64,000 nt of DNA from Dactylosporangium aurantiacum (GCF_000716715.1 NZ_JNYJ01000026.1:43778-107777), one strand, 5' to 3'. Counted from the first letter of the stretch, positions 16,204-26,480 are shown. Translations and numbers: made by a program. The notes: a model not told the origin generated them from the letters alone.

Positions 16204-17973
16204 ATGAGCGAACGCATCCGCAAGACGACGGCCGACCGCGAGCGGGCCAACCTGGCCGACTACGCCTGGGTCCGGCACGACTTCAGCTGGCAGCACGCCC
16301 GATCGTGGTTGTCCGGCCTGCCCGGTGGCCGAGGGCTGAACATCGGCTACGAGGCGGTCGACCGGCACGCCGTCGGTGAGCGGGCCGGTGCCGTCGCACT
16401 GCGCTGCCTGGACCGCTCCGGCGCCGTGCGGGACGTCACGTACGCGGAGCTGGCCCGGCGCACGAGCCGCTTCGCCAACGCGCTGCGCGCCCGCGGCATC
16501 GGCCGTGGTGACCGGGTGTTCACCCTGCTCGGCCGCACCCCCGAGCTGTACGTGGCGGCGCTCGGCACGCTGCGCGCCGTCAGCGTGTGCGCGCCGCTGT
16601 TCCCTGCGTTCGGTCCCGAACCGGTCCGGGAGCGGCTGCACCGTGGCGGCGGCAAGGTCCTGGTGACCACACCCGAGCTGTACCGGCGGCGGGTGGCGCC
16701 GATCCGTGCCGACCTGCCGGAGCTGCGTCACGTGCTGGTCGTCGGCGACGGCCCCGCGCCGGAGGGCACCGAGTCGTTCACGGCCGCGGTCGACGCGGCG
16801 GCGGACACGTTCGAGGTGCCGCCGACGGACCCGGACGACATGGCGTTGCTGCACTTCACCAGCGGCACCACCGGCCATCCCAAGGGCGCGGTCCACGTGC
16901 ACGAGGCCGTCGTGGCGCACTACGCCACCGGCCTGTACGCCCTCGACCTGCGCCCCGACGACGTGTTCTGGTGCACCGCCGACCCCGGTTGGGTGACCGG
17001 CACCTCGTACGGCATCGTCGCGCCGCTGGTGCACGGCGCCACAGTCGTCGTCGACGCGGCCGAGTTCGACGCTCCCCGCTGGTACGACACGCTGCAGCGG
17101 CTGCGGGTCACGAACTGGTACACGGCGCCGACGGCGCTGCGGATGCTCATGCGGCACGGCGCGGAGCTGGCCCGCCGGCACGACCTGTCGGCATTGCGGT
17201 TCATCGCCTCGGTCGGTGAGCCGCTCAACCCGGAGACGGTGATGTGGACGCGGGAGGTGTTCGGCCGGCCCGCGCATGACACGTGGTGGCAGACCGAGAC
17301 CGGCGCGATCATGATCAGCAACTACGCGGGCATGGACGTCAAACCCGGCTCCATGGGCAGGCCGATCCCCGGCGTCGAGGCGGCGCTGCTGGAGCGGGGC
17401 GATGACGGGCGGGCCCGGGTCGTCGACGGCGCCGTCCGCGTCCTGGACACCCCGGGCGCGGTCGGCGAGCTCGCCCTGCGCCCCGGCTGGCCGTCGATGT
17501 TCCGCGGCTACCTCGGCGACGAGGAGCGCTACCGCGCCGCGTTCGCCGGTGGCTGGTATCTCAGCGGGGACCTGGCCAGACGCGACGGCGAGGGCTACTA
17601 CTGGTTCGTCGGCCGGGGAGACGACATCATCAAGTCGGCGGGGCACCTGATCGGTCCGTTCGAGGTCGAGAGTGTCCTCATGGAGCACCCGGCGGTCGCC
17701 GAGGTCGGCGTCATCGGCAAGCCCGACGCCGTGGCCGGCGAGGTCGTCAAGGCGTTCGTGTCGCTGAAGCCCGGGTATCGGCCGATCGACGCGCTGCGGC
17801 TCGAGCTGCTTGCACTCGGCAGGCGCCGGCTCGCCGCGCTCGCCCCGAAGGAGATCGCCTTCGACCAGCACCTGCCCCATACGCGCAGCGGCAAGGTGAT
17901 GCGGCGGCTGCTCAAGGCCCGCGAGCTCGGCCTGCCCGAGGGCGACCTGTCCACGTTGGAGGTGTCGCGATGA
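16204..17973 (+). CDS. acsA: acetyl-CoA synthetase, AcsA type
   Basis: Makes acetyl-CoA from acetate, ATP and CoA through acetyl-AMP. The 589-aa protein follows Bacillus-type AcsA along its whole length. It has the ATP-binding loop [11 protein letters not shown], the core [25 protein letters not shown], the TWWQTETG motif, [18 protein letters not shown] and the C-terminal adenylation lysine in [15 protein letters not shown] 16204 is chosen because family similarity begins there and GGAG lies upstream; an ORF extension to 16039 is not family-like. It overlaps pdhA by four bases (ATGA), so it is the first gene of the acsA-pdh-ACP operon. The substrate could be another short acid. Confidence 0.9.
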   Translation: MSERIRKTTADRERANLADYAWVRHDFSWQHARSWLSGLPGGRGLNIGYEAVDRHAVGERAGAVALRCLDRSGAVRDVTYAELARRTSRFANALRARGIGRGDRVFTLLGRTPELYVAALGTLRAVSVCAPLFPAFGPEPVRERLHRGGGKVLVTTPELYRRRVAPIRADLPELRHVLVVGDGPAPEGTESFTAAVDAAADTFEVPPTDPDDMALLHFTSGTTGHPKGAVHVHEAVVAHYATGLYALDLRPDDVFWCTADPGWVTGTSYGIVAPLVHGATVVVDAAEFDAPRWYDTLQRLRVTNWYTAPTALRMLMRHGAELARRHDLSALRFIASVGEPLNPETVMWTREVFGRPAHDTWWQTETGAIMISNYAGMDVKPGSMGRPIPGVEAALLERGDDGRARVVDGAVRVLDTPGAVGELALRPGWPSMFRGYLGDEERYRAAFAGGWYLSGDLARRDGEGYYWFVGRGDDIIKSAGHLIGPFEVESVLMEHPAVAEVGVIGKPDAVAGEVVKAFVSLKPGYRPIDALRLELLALGRRRLAALAPKEIAFDQHLPHTRSGKVMRRLLKARELGLPEGDLSTLEVSR

Positions 17974-18989
17974 CCGCCGGAACCGAGCCGGTCGTCCAGC
18001 CGGCGACCCGGCCGGCCGCCCCGGCCGACCCGCGCCTGGAGCTGCTCCGGCAGATGGTCCGGGTGCGCCGGTTCGAGGAGCGGTGCGTGCAGCTGTACAG
18101 CGCGGCGAAGATCCGCGGCTTCATGCACCTGTACATCGGCGAAGAGGCCGTCGCGGTCGGCGCGATCGGGGCGCTGTCCGCGGCTGACGCCATCGTGTCC
18201 ACGTACCGCGAGCACGGCCACGCACTCGTCCGCGGCGTCAGCGCCGAGGCGGTCACGGCCGAGATGTTCGGCAGGATCACCGGCTGCAGCCGCGGCCGGG
18301 GCGGCTCCATGCACCTGTTCGACGTCGGGCGGGGTTTCTACGGCGGCAACGCGATCGTCGCCGGTGGCCTGCCGCTCGCGGTCGGGCTGGCACTGGCCGA
18401 CCGGATGCGGGGGCGTTCCACGGTGACCGCGTGCTTCTTCGGCGACGGCGCCGTGGCGGAGGGCGAGTTCCACGAGTGCATGAACCTGGCCGCGCTGTGG
18501 CGGCTGCCCGTCCTGTTCTGCTGCGAGAACAACCGGTACGCCATGGGTACCGCACTGGAGCGCACCCACGCCGTCACCGACCTGGCCGCGCGAGCCAGGT
18601 CGTACGGCATGCCGTCGGCCGCCGTGGACGGCATGGACGTGCTCGCCGTGCGGGCCGCCGCGCTCGACGCCGTCGCGTCCGTGCGCGGCCGCGGCCCGTT
18701 CTTCCTGGAGCTGCGCACGTACCGGTTCCGGGCCCACTCGATGTACGACCCTGACCGGTACCGGGACAAGGCGGAGATCGCCCGGTGGAAGCGGCGCGAC
18801 CCCATCGACCGGCTCCTCAAGCAGCTGACCGACGGCGGGGCCGTCGACGCCGCCGCGTTGGCCGCGATGGAGGCGGCGGTCGCCGCGGAGATCGACGCCG
18901 CCGTCGCCGCAGCCGACGCGGCACCGGTCGAGGACGTCGCCGACCTCACCCGCTTCCTGGTCGCCGAGCAGCGCACCCGCCATGACTGA
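17970..18989 (+). CDS. pdhA: pyruvate (2-oxo acid) dehydrogenase E1 alpha subunit
   Basis: Thiamine-diphosphate-dependent E1 component: with the beta subunit it decarboxylates pyruvate or a related 2-oxo acid and passes the acyl group to lipoate on E2. The 339-aa length is normal. It shows the ThDP/Mg motif [20 protein letters not shown] ending near [10 protein letters not shown], and the conserved [13 protein letters not shown] and RGGSMHLF blocks. The phosphorylation-loop region ([14 protein letters not shown]) is also typical. The start overlaps acsA, and the end overlaps the beta gene by eight bases. Branched-chain or acetoin substrates cannot be excluded from sequence alone. Confidence 0.93.
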   Translation: MTAGTEPVVQPATRPAAPADPRLELLRQMVRVRRFEERCVQLYSAAKIRGFMHLYIGEEAVAVGAIGALSAADAIVSTYREHGHALVRGVSAEAVTAEMFGRITGCSRGRGGSMHLFDVGRGFYGGNAIVAGGLPLAVGLALADRMRGRSTVTACFFGDGAVAEGEFHECMNLAALWRLPVLFCCENNRYAMGTALERTHAVTDLAARARSYGMPSAAVDGMDVLAVRAAALDAVASVRGRGPFFLELRTYRFRAHSMYDPDRYRDKAEIARWKRRDPIDRLLKQLTDGGAVDAAALAAMEAAVAAEIDAAVAAADAAPVEDVADLTRFLVAEQRTRHD

Positions 18990-19962
18990 GATCACCTACC
19001 GGGAGGCGATGCGGGAGGCGCTGCGCGACGCGCTGCGGCGCGACGATCGCGTCTTCCTCATGGGCGAGGACGTGGGCCGTTACGGCGGCGCGTTCGGCGT
19101 GAGCCTCGGGCTGCTGGAGGAGTTCGGTCCCGAACGGATCCGCGACACGCCGCTGTCGGAGTCGGCCTTCGTCGGCGCGGGTATCGGCGCCGCCATGAAC
19201 GGCATGCGACCCGTCGTGGAGATCATGACCGTCAACTTCAGCCTGCTCGCCCTGGACCAGATCATGAACAACGCGGCGACGCTGCGGCACATGTCCGCCG
19301 GCCAGTGCGGCGTGCCGCTGGTGATCCGGATGACGACCGGCGGCGGCCGGCAACTGGCGGCGCAGCACTCGCACAGTCTCGAAGGCTGGTACGCGCACAT
19401 CCCGGGGTTGCGCATCGCCGCGCCGGCGACGGTCGCCGACGCCCGCGGGATGCTGTGGACGGCGCTGCAGGACCCGGACCCGGTGCTCGTCTTCGAACAC
19501 GGCTCGCTGTACAACACCAGCGGCGACCTGCCCGACGACGCTGGCCCCACCGACCTGGACCGCGCCCGGATACGGCGGGCCGGCCGGGACGTCACGATCA
19601 TCACCTACGGCGGCACGCTGGGCAAGACGTTGACCGCCGCCGAGGAACTGGCCGGCAGCCGCATCGACGCCGAAGTGATCGACCTGCGGGTGCTGCGGCC
19701 CCTCGACGACGCGACCGTGATGGAGTCCGTCGCCCGCACCCATCGCGCGCTGATCGTCGACGAGGGCTGGCGCTCCGGCAGTCTCGCCGCGGAGATCACC
19801 ACGCGCATCGTGGAGCAGGCGTTCTACGAGCTCGACGCGCCGGTGGGCCGGGTCTGTTCGGCGGAGGTGCCGCTGCCGTACGCGCAGCACCTCGAGGCGT
19901 CCGCCCTGCCGCAGCCGGCCGGTATCGTCCGCGCCGCGCGGGATCTGGTCGGTGCGTCGTGA
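18982..19962 (+). CDS. pdhB: pyruvate (2-oxo acid) dehydrogenase E1 beta subunit
   Basis: Transketolase-like beta subunit (326 aa) that forms the E1 heterotetramer with the upstream alpha subunit. Typical blocks are [18 protein letters not shown], the catalytic-glutamate region [35 protein letters not shown] and the C-terminal [19 protein letters not shown]. Translation is coupled on both sides: it starts inside the alpha gene and its stop overlaps the GTG start of E2. Confidence 0.93.
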   Translation: MTEITYREAMREALRDALRRDDRVFLMGEDVGRYGGAFGVSLGLLEEFGPERIRDTPLSESAFVGAGIGAAMNGMRPVVEIMTVNFSLLALDQIMNNAATLRHMSAGQCGVPLVIRMTTGGGRQLAAQHSHSLEGWYAHIPGLRIAAPATVADARGMLWTALQDPDPVLVFEHGSLYNTSGDLPDDAGPTDLDRARIRRAGRDVTIITYGGTLGKTLTAAEELAGSRIDAEVIDLRVLRPLDDATVMESVARTHRALIVDEGWRSGSLAAEITTRIVEQAFYELDAPVGRVCSAEVPLPYAQHLEASALPQPAGIVRAARDLVGAS

Positions 19963-21284
19963 GCGAGTTCCGGATGCCGTCGCTCGGCGCGGACATGACG
20001 GACGGGACGCTGCTGGAGTGGCTCGTGCACCCCGGCGACCCCGTCCACCACGGTGACATCGTCGCGGTGGTCGACACCGACAAGGCCGCCATCGACGTCG
20101 AATGCTTCACCGACGGCGTCGTCCAGGACCTCGTCGTCGAGCCGGGGCACCGCGTCCCGGTCGGCACCGTGCTGGCCACCATCGCCGACGCCGCGCCACC
20201 GCCCACCGCACCACCTGACACCGCACCACCTGACACCGCACCACCTGCCGGTGCACCACCGCCGGCCGCCGTGCGGGCGCCCGCGCCGCCGACGGGCGAC
20301 GGCGGCGGGCCGTCCTCGGTCCTGTCGCCACTGGTACGCCGGCTCGCTGCCGCCCGTCACGTCGACCTCACCGCGCTGCACGGCAGTGGCCCCGGCGCCC
20401 GCATCATGCGCATCGACGTCGAGCGGGCGGCGGCCGCTCCCACCCGGGTGCGGAGCACACCGCTGGCGCGCCGCCTGGCCCGCGAGCTCCAGGTGGACCT
20501 CACCGCGGTGCCCACCGCGGCGGACGGCGTCGTGCACGCCGGCCAGGTGCGCCACGCCGCGGACACCGTGGTCCGGCGCGCACCGAACGCACCAGTGGCG
20601 GCGTCCGCCGCGGCGGACCGGACCGCCACCATGCGGACGACGATCGCCGCGCTCATGGCCAGGTCCAAGCGCGAGATCCCGCACTACTACCTGACCGAGA
20701 GCGTGGACCTCGCCGCCGCCATGACCTGGCTGCGCGAGCGCAACCGCCGGCTGCCGGTGACCCGGCGGATCGTGCCGGCGGCGCTGCTGCTCAAGGCGTC
20801 CGCGCTGGCCGCACGCCAGGTGCCGCAGCTCAACGGCTTCTGGGGCGAGCACGGGTTCGTGCCCGGCGGCGGTGTCCACGTCGGTGTCGCGGTCTCGCTG
20901 CGTGGCGGCGGGCTCGTCGCCCCCGCCATCCACGACGCCGACCAGCTCGATCTGGCCGCGCTCATGGCCCGGATGCGGGATCTGGTCACCCGCAGCCGCG
21001 GCGGCCGGCTGCGCGGTTCGGAGATGGCCGACCCGACCATCACCGTCTCCAACGTCGGCGAGCAGGGCAGCGAGTCGATCCTCGGGGTCATCTACCCGCC
21101 CCAGGTCGCGCTCGTGGGGTTCGGGCGCATCGTCGACCGGCCGTGGGCGGTCGACGGGCTGATCGGCGTCCGGCCCGTCGTCAGCGTCGGCCTGGCCGCC
21201 GACCATCGGGCCACCGACGGTGCGATCGGCTCCCGCTTCCTCAGCCGCATCGCCCGGCTCGTGCAGAAACCGGAGGAGCTATGA
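19959..21284 (+). CDS. pdhC: 2-oxo acid dehydrogenase E2 (dihydrolipoyl acyltransferase) with two subunit-binding domains
   Basis: Carries the acyl group on lipoate and transfers it from the E1 product. The protein has 441 aa from GTG 19959. One lipoyl domain (1-78) has the lipoylated Lys42 in [11 protein letters not shown] Pro-rich linker contains repeated APPDT units. There follow not one but two peripheral subunit-binding-like segments (about 118-157, [20 protein letters not shown], and about 165-203, [19 protein letters not shown]), then the trimer-forming acyltransferase domain with the catalytic His and Asp in DHRATDG near residue 416. No E3 (dihydrolipoamide dehydrogenase) gene follows; the cell must supply it from elsewhere. 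An ACP gene overlaps the stop. Confidence 0.92.
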   Translation: MSEFRMPSLGADMTDGTLLEWLVHPGDPVHHGDIVAVVDTDKAAIDVECFTDGVVQDLVVEPGHRVPVGTVLATIADAAPPPTAPPDTAPPDTAPPAGAPPPAAVRAPAPPTGDGGGPSSVLSPLVRRLAAARHVDLTALHGSGPGARIMRIDVERAAAAPTRVRSTPLARRLARELQVDLTAVPTAADGVVHAGQVRHAADTVVRRAPNAPVAASAAADRTATMRTTIAALMARSKREIPHYYLTESVDLAAAMTWLRERNRRLPVTRRIVPAALLLKASALAARQVPQLNGFWGEHGFVPGGGVHVGVAVSLRGGGLVAPAIHDADQLDLAALMARMRDLVTRSRGGRLRGSEMADPTITVSNVGEQGSESILGVIYPPQVALVGFGRIVDRPWAVDGLIGVRPVVSVGLAADHRATDGAIGSRFLSRIARLVQKPEEL

Positions 21285-21529
21285 ACCGCGACGAGGCAAC
21301 CGAGGCGATCCGCGCGGCGCTGCGCGAGGTCGCCCCCGACGTCGACCCGGCGGCCGTGCCACCGGACGCCGAGCTGCGCGAGGCGTTCGAACTGGACTCG
21401 CTGGACTTCCTGCGCGTCGTCGAACAGCTCACCGGACGCACCGGTATCCGCATCGACGAGGACGACTATCCGAAGCTGGCCACCATCAGCGCGGCAGCCG
21501 ACTGGCTCTGCACGGCCGGCGCCACCTGA
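21281..21529 (+). CDS. free-standing acyl carrier protein in the pdh operon
   Basis: Small acidic protein of 82 aa with the carrier-protein motif ELDSLDFLRVVEQL, where Ser40 would carry phosphopantetheine. The helical pattern and the acidic second half (IDEDDYPKL) fit a discrete ACP. ATG 21281 follows GGAGG (21272-21276) and overlaps the E2 stop, so it is translated with the dehydrogenase. An ACP is not part of a standard pyruvate dehydrogenase. The context suggests it receives a two-carbon or other short acyl group made by E1/E2 or the AcsA ligase; this is inference. Confidence 0.9.
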   Translation: MNRDEATEAIRAALREVAPDVDPAAVPPDAELREAFELDSLDFLRVVEQLTGRTGIRIDEDDYPKLATISAAADWLCTAGAT

Positions 21530-21634
21530 CCGCAGCTTCCCGGACGCCGCCCCCGCGGCGACAAGCAGTCGTGGTCACGGCGTGTCCTACGGGGTCGGTG
21601 CCGACCTCGCAGCGGCAGTCCGGACGGTGCGTGT

Positions 21635-22966
21635 TCAGCCGGCGCAGAGCTTGGCGGTCAGCCGCGCGGCGAGCGTGTGCAGCGGGGTGGTGGCGTGCAC
21701 CGGTACGGGTACCGGTCCGGTCAGCCGCCGGGCCGCCGCAGGCAGCCAGTGCAGTTCGGTGGCGCACCGGTCCCGGGCCGCCCGGAGGTCGCCGGCCGGG
21801 TCGCCCGGTTCGGTGCGCCGCCCGCCGAGCATGACCGGCACCAGCAGCGGTTCGCGCCCGGAAGGTGCCGGCTCCTCGCGCAGGGCGAGCACGTCCCCCT
21901 CGTCGGCGCGGGGATGCCGGTACACCTGTTTGGTGCCGGGCCAGGTGACCTTGCCGGTGGACAGCTTCATCACCGGGCGGTCGCCGTACGCGACGAGTTT
22001 GTAGGCGCTGTCGAGCGACGGGGCGTCCGCGGAGACGCCCATCTTGGTGCCGACGCCGTAAGCGTCGATCGGTGCGCCCTGCGCGACCAGTGCGGCAATG
22101 GCGTGCTCGTCAAGTCCGCCGCTCGCGACGATCGTGGCATGGCGCAGCCCTCCGGCGTCGAGGATCTGCCGCGCCCGGCCGGCGAGCACGGCGAGGTCGC
22201 CGGAGTCCAACCGGACTCCGAGCCGGTCGATCCGGCCCAGCTCGGCCGCGACGTCCACGGCGGCGTGCAGGCCCGCCTCGGTGTCGTAGGTGTCGACCAG
22301 GAAGATCGGATGGTCCGGGAAGTCCGTGGCGAACGCGCGGAACGCCGATCGCTCGTCGGGGAATGCCTCGACGTACGAGTGCGCCATCGTCCCCGACGGG
22401 CGCAGCCCGTAGCGGCGGGCGGCGGCAAGGTTGCTGGTCGCTGCGAAACCGGCGATCGCCGAGCACCGCGCCACGGTCGCCGCCGCGCCCAGGCCCTGGG
22501 TGCGGCGGAACGCGAAGTCGATCAGTTCGGCGTCCGGCGCGGCGAGCCGGCAGCGGGCCGCCTTGCTGGCGACCGTCGTGCCGAAGGTGATCACGTTGAG
22601 GACCGCGGTCTCGACCAGTTGCGCCTCGGCGAACGGTGCGGTGACCTCCAGCAGCGGTTCGTCGGCGAAGACCAGCCGACCTTCCGGCACGGCCCACACG
22701 TCGCCGGTGAACGTCATCTCGCGCAGCGCCGCCAGCGACCGGGCATCCAACGCGGCGACCTGCCGCAGGTACTCGACCTCGTCCTCCTCGAACCGGAAGC
22801 CCTCGAGGAAGTCCAGCGCCTCCGCCAGTCCGGCCGCCACCAGAAACCCGCGGTCCGCCGGCAGGCGCCTGGCGAACAGGCTGAACGTCGCCGGCCCGGC
22901 CATCGCCCGACGCAGGTAGGCCGCCGCCATCCGCACCTCGTACATGTCGGTGCACAACCCGGTCAT
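21635..22966 (-). CDS. pncB: nicotinate phosphoribosyltransferase
   Basis: Converts nicotinate and PRPP to nicotinate mononucleotide in the NAD salvage pathway. The 443-aa protein shows the family blocks: TDMYEVRMAAAYLR at the N-terminus, FSLFARRLPADRGFLVAAG, the central IDFAFRRTQG, GTMAHSYVEAF, the phosphate-binding VRLDSGDL and ASGGLDEHAI, and GVGTKMGVSADAP. ATG 22966 has a G-rich ribosome site upstream. It converges on the pdh-ACP operon and is divergent from the CBS-domain gene. In mycobacteria one pncB paralogue (pncB2) belongs to the hypoxia regulon, which agrees with the neighbours here. Confidence 0.95.
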   Translation of the reverse strand: MTGLCTDMYEVRMAAAYLRRAMAGPATFSLFARRLPADRGFLVAAGLAEALDFLEGFRFEEDEVEYLRQVAALDARSLAALREMTFTGDVWAVPEGRLVFADEPLLEVTAPFAEAQLVETAVLNVITFGTTVASKAARCRLAAPDAELIDFAFRRTQGLGAAATVARCSAIAGFAATSNLAAARRYGLRPSGTMAHSYVEAFPDERSAFRAFATDFPDHPIFLVDTYDTEAGLHAAVDVAAELGRIDRLGVRLDSGDLAVLAGRARQILDAGGLRHATIVASGGLDEHAIAALVAQGAPIDAYGVGTKMGVSADAPSLDSAYKLVAYGDRPVMKLSTGKVTWPGTKQVYRHPRADEGDVLALREEPAPSGREPLLVPVMLGGRRTEPGDPAGDLRAARDRCATELHWLPAAARRLTGPVPVPVHATTPLHTLAARLTAKLCAG

Positions 22967-23292
22967 GGGAACCCCCCGCTCCCTCCGTCCGGCGGGACAG
23001 TTGCCGGTCCTATCTCCCCAGTTGTTCTGCGTTCACTCGGGCGGGCTCACCCTGAACGCATGAGCTCGGCGAGCACTTCGAGCCGGCGAGATCGGGCGTC
23101 GTCGAGTCCGTACGGAGGCTCGCCTCATCATGACCTTCGGCTCGGCATGAGTCGCAGCGCCCGGGGAATGGAATCGCAGGAACGATGCGAAGGAGACGAT
23201 TGCCGTGCAGGCAGGCGCAGGCGAGATCCGGCCGCGGCGTCGTCCTGGCCGGGCCGGCGCCACCCGGAGGCCGCACCACTGAGGAGTCGACG
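22967..23292. promoter_or_regulatory. 326-bp divergent promoter region (pncB / CBS gene) with weak DosR-box-like sites
   Basis: This gap holds the promoters of pncB and of the CBS-BON gene. Two 14-base stretches loosely resemble the DosR core GGGACTWWAGTCCC: GGGACAGTTGCCGG at 22994-23007 (half-site only) and ATGACCTTCGGCTC at 23130-23143 (about ten matches to the common variant GGGACTTTCGGCCC). No clear -10/-35 pair and no small gene were seen. Confidence 0.3.
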
Positions 23293-23898
23293 ATGCACGT
23301 CAGAGATATCATGACAGCGCCGGTGCACACCGTGCGTGCCGACGCGCCGCTGGATGACGCGGTGGCGCTGCTGGAGCAGAAGTCCATCACCACGCTGCCC
23401 GTCGTCGACGAGCAAGACGCCCTGGTCGGGCTGATCAGCGAGCTTGACCTCCTCCGGCAGCAGAAGGCCGGCGCGGCTCCGCGCGGCCGGGGCTCTCCCG
23501 CGCCGCGCATCGGCGAGGTGATGTCCAGTCGACCGCTGGTGGCGTGGCCCGACGCCGACGTCGCCACCATCGCGACCGCCATGGTGGAGCAGGGCGTGCA
23601 CAGCGTTCCGGTGGTCGTCGAGGAGCACGTGGTCGGCATCGTCAGCCGGTGCGACGTGCTGCGGACGATCCTGCCCACCGACTGGTCCGCGCAGCGCGAG
23701 GCGCAGCGGCGCCTCGACAGCTACGCCGGCGGGCGGCACCGTTGGCCGGTCGCGGTCCACGACGCCACAGCGACCGTCGACGGCAGCTTCGACGACGACA
23801 CGGAGCGCTCGGTCGCCGAGGCGCTGGTGCGCACCACCGTGGGAGTGGACCAGGTCCGCGTAGCCGAACGGTCCGGCGCGAACCGGGCAGGTTCGTAG
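23293..23898 (+). CDS. CBS-domain pair protein with C-terminal BON domain
   Basis: Predicted regulatory protein (201 aa) with two CBS motifs (about 7-60, VRDIMTAPVHTVRADAPL, and 74-128, IGEVMSSRPLVAWPDADV), which together usually bind an adenine nucleotide. A BON-like domain (about 140-195, RWPVAVHDATATVDGSF) follows. ATG 23293 is preceded by GAGGAG at six bases. It is the first gene of a pair with the GH65 gene, which begins 11 bases after its stop. The CBS-BON layout is common in actinobacteria, and CBS proteins such as Hrp1 are strongly hypoxia-induced in mycobacteria. The ligand is unknown. Confidence 0.9.
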   Translation: MHVRDIMTAPVHTVRADAPLDDAVALLEQKSITTLPVVDEQDALVGLISELDLLRQQKAGAAPRGRGSPAPRIGEVMSSRPLVAWPDADVATIATAMVEQGVHSVPVVVEEHVVGIVSRCDVLRTILPTDWSAQREAQRRLDSYAGGRHRWPVAVHDATATVDGSFDDDTERSVAEALVRTTVGVDQVRVAERSGANRAGS

Positions 23899-23909
23899 GA
23901 CGGGTGTCC

Positions 23910-26336
23910 GTGACGGAGGCGTGGACGCTGCAGTTCGGCGGGTCCGAGCCAGCCCGCGAAGGGCTGCGGGAAGCGTTGTGCACGCTCGGCAATGGCTACC
24001 TGGCCACCCGCGGGGCCCTGCCTGAGCGCGACGCCGGCGGACCCTACTACCCGGGCACCTACGCCGCCGGTTGCTACAACCGCATGCGGGACTCGACCGC
24101 GGGCGGGACCGTCGAGAACGAAAGCCTGGTGAACCTGCCCAACTGGCTGCCGCTGACGTTCCGAGCCGACCATGGCCCGTGGTTGGGCCAGGCCGGCGTG
24201 GAGCTGCTCGACCAGCGGCACGAGCTCGATCTGCTGCGTGGAGTGCTGACCCGCCGGCTTCGCGTCCGTGACGGCGACGGCCGGGTCACTGCGGTCACCC
24301 AGTGGCGGTTCGTGCATCAACGCCACGAGCACGTGTGCGGGCTCCAGGTCGCGTTCACCCCCGAGAGCTGGTCGGGGACGTTGACCGTGCGCTCCGAGGT
24401 CGACGCCACGACCAGCAACCGTGGGGTGGCCCGCTACCAGGGCCTGGCCGGCCAGCACCTGGAGCTGCTCGACGCCGGACCCGCGGGCACGGACACCGTG
24501 CTGTGCGTGGTGCAGACCAACCAGTCGCATATCCGTGTGGCCGAGGCGGCGCGCACCCGGGTCCTCCGCCGAGGACGGGCGGTCGACGCCGGACGCAGGG
24601 TGTACCGGGAGCCGGGCCGCATCGGCCACGAACTCGAGATCGACGTCTCGGCCGGAGAGCAGGTCACCGTCGAGAAGCTCGTCACCGTCCACACCTCGAG
24701 GGACAACGCGATCTCCGACCCCGCCGACGAGGCGGTGCAACGGTCACGGTGGCTGGCCGGCTTCGACGAACTGCTCGACGAGCACGTGCTGGCATGGCGG
24801 CACCTGTGGCGGCGGTTCCGCATCTCGATGCAGGGCGAGGAGAGCCGCGTACTGCCGACGGTGCGCCTGCACCTGTTCCACCTGCTGCAGACGGTGTCGG
24901 AGAACAGCGTCGACGCCGACGTCGGAATCCCGGCCCGCGGGTTGCACGGCGAGGCGTACCGGGGACACGTGCTGTGGGACGAACTGTTCGTCTTCCCGAT
25001 CCTGAATCTGCGGATGCCGTTGCTCAGCCGCGCGCTGCTGCGCTACCGGTACCGGCGGCTGCCGTGGGCCCGCGCCGCCGCCCGCGCCGCCGGCCACAGC
25101 GGGGCGATGTATCCATGGCAGTCCGGCAGTGACGGGCGGGAGGAGAGCCAACGACTGCACCTCAACCCGCTGTCCGGGCGGTGGGTCAAGGACTCGACCA
25201 GGCTGCAACGCCACGTCGGGCTCGCCGTGGCGTACAACGTCTGGCAGTACTACCAGGTCGCCGGCGACCTGGAATTCCTCAACCACTACGGCGCCGAAAT
25301 GATCCTGGAGATCGCCCGCTTCTTCGCCGGGCTCGCCGACTACGACGACGACCGCGACCGCTACGTCATCCGCGGGGTGATGGGCCCGGACGAGTTCCAC
25401 ACCGGCTACCCGCACTCAGACGAGGAGGGCATCGACAACAATGCGTACACCAACGTCCTGACGGCATGGGTGATGCTCCGCGCGCTGGACGTTCTCGACC
25501 TGCTCAGCGCCGATCGCCGTGCGGCGCTGGTCGAGACGCTGGGCATCACCCCCGGTGAGCCGCAACGCTGGGCGGACATCTCCCGCCGGATGTACGTGCC
25601 GATCCGGCCCGACGGCATCATCGACCAGTTCGACGGGTACGCGGATCTCGCCGAGCTCGACTGGAACGCCTACCGCGACCGCTTCGGTGACATCCGCCGT
25701 CTGGACCGCATCCTGGAGTCGCAGGGCGACAGCCCCAACCGCTACAAGGCATCCAAACAGGCTGACGTGCTGATGCTCTTCTACCTGCTGTCCGCCGACG
25801 AGCTCAGGATGCTGATCGACCGGCTCGGCTACTCGTTGCCCCGCGACGCGATCTCGAAGAACATCGAATACTACCTGTCCCGGACCGCGCACGGCTCCAC
25901 ACTCAGCGCGGTGGTGCACGCATGGGTCCTCGCCCGCAACCATCGCGCACAAGCGCTGCGGTACTTCGTCGAGGCGCTCGACACCGACGTCGCCGACATC
26001 CAGGGCGGCACCACCGCCGAGGGCATACACCTGGCCGCCATGGCCGGATCGGTGGACATTCTGCAGCGCTGCTTCGCCGGTGTGGAAACCCGCGACGACA
26101 CGCTGGTGCTCAATCCATACTGGCCGCCCCACCTGGGCGCGCTGGAACTCGACATCCGCTACCGGGCGCACCCACTGACGCTGCGAATCACCGGTGACGC
26201 CGTCCAGGTCGAGGCCGGTCCCAGCCGGCAGCCACCGATCCAGCTCTCCTGCCGCGGCGAGACAGTCCTGCTCGCCCCCGGCGAGGTCGTCGAATTTCCC
26301 GTCCCGCAACGCGGCAGGGCTGCCGATGGCGAGTGA
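23910..26336 (+). CDS. GH65 family disaccharide phosphorylase (trehalose/kojibiose/maltose type)
   Basis: Cytosolic inverting phosphorylase or hydrolase of glycoside hydrolase family 65 (808 aa), which splits an alpha-glucosyl disaccharide, usually with phosphate. The N-terminal beta-sandwich has ALCTLGNGYLATRGA. The (alpha/alpha)6 barrel has the general acid Glu495 in GPDEFHTGYP, the preceding GHSGAMYPWQSGSDGRE loop, and KASKQADVLMLFYLL near the phosphate site. GTG 23910 is chosen for its spacing to AGGA at 23897; GTG 23904 is an alternative. It follows the CBS gene in an operon. The exact sugar cannot be read from motifs; trehalose or kojibiose are the usual ones. Confidence 0.9.
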   Translation: MTEAWTLQFGGSEPAREGLREALCTLGNGYLATRGALPERDAGGPYYPGTYAAGCYNRMRDSTAGGTVENESLVNLPNWLPLTFRADHGPWLGQAGVELLDQRHELDLLRGVLTRRLRVRDGDGRVTAVTQWRFVHQRHEHVCGLQVAFTPESWSGTLTVRSEVDATTSNRGVARYQGLAGQHLELLDAGPAGTDTVLCVVQTNQSHIRVAEAARTRVLRRGRAVDAGRRVYREPGRIGHELEIDVSAGEQVTVEKLVTVHTSRDNAISDPADEAVQRSRWLAGFDELLDEHVLAWRHLWRRFRISMQGEESRVLPTVRLHLFHLLQTVSENSVDADVGIPARGLHGEAYRGHVLWDELFVFPILNLRMPLLSRALLRYRYRRLPWARAAARAAGHSGAMYPWQSGSDGREESQRLHLNPLSGRWVKDSTRLQRHVGLAVAYNVWQYYQVAGDLEFLNHYGAEMILEIARFFAGLADYDDDRDRYVIRGVMGPDEFHTGYPHSDEEGIDNNAYTNVLTAWVMLRALDVLDLLSADRRAALVETLGITPGEPQRWADISRRMYVPIRPDGIIDQFDGYADLAELDWNAYRDRFGDIRRLDRILESQGDSPNRYKASKQADVLMLFYLLSADELRMLIDRLGYSLPRDAISKNIEYYLSRTAHGSTLSAVVHAWVLARNHRAQALRYFVEALDTDVADIQGGTTAEGIHLAAMAGSVDILQRCFAGVETRDDTLVLNPYWPPHLGALELDIRYRAHPLTLRITGDAVQVEAGPSRQPPIQLSCRGETVLLAPGEVVEFPVPQRGRAADGE

Positions 26337-26400
26337 CGCCGGTTCATCCGGGTGATCCGGCAACCGCGGCCAGCGGCACGCCCTGTTAGCGGGGCAGGTC

Positions 26401-26414
26401 GGGACGTTCGACTC
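26401..26414 (+). promoter_or_regulatory. DosR-box-like sequence before the nitroreductase gene
   Basis: GGGACGTTCGACTC matches ten to eleven of 14 positions of the DosR core (GGGACTWWAGTCCC and its TTCG-centred variants), including the full GGGAC half. It lies 66 bases before ATG 26481, a normal activator distance. It is only a motif resemblance. Confidence 0.35.
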
Positions 26415-26480
26415 CTACCGGTGGCGGCGCCACGCGCGGCAGGGTGGAGGGAGCGGCTCCGTCCGACTGGAGGTGCGGTC

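Noticed and set aside
13624..17880. 1,418-residue open frame on the minus strand
   Set aside because: Only the part up to 15939 is protein-like (GH9). The upstream half is antisense to acsA and has the Arg/Gly-rich composition of a shadow frame.
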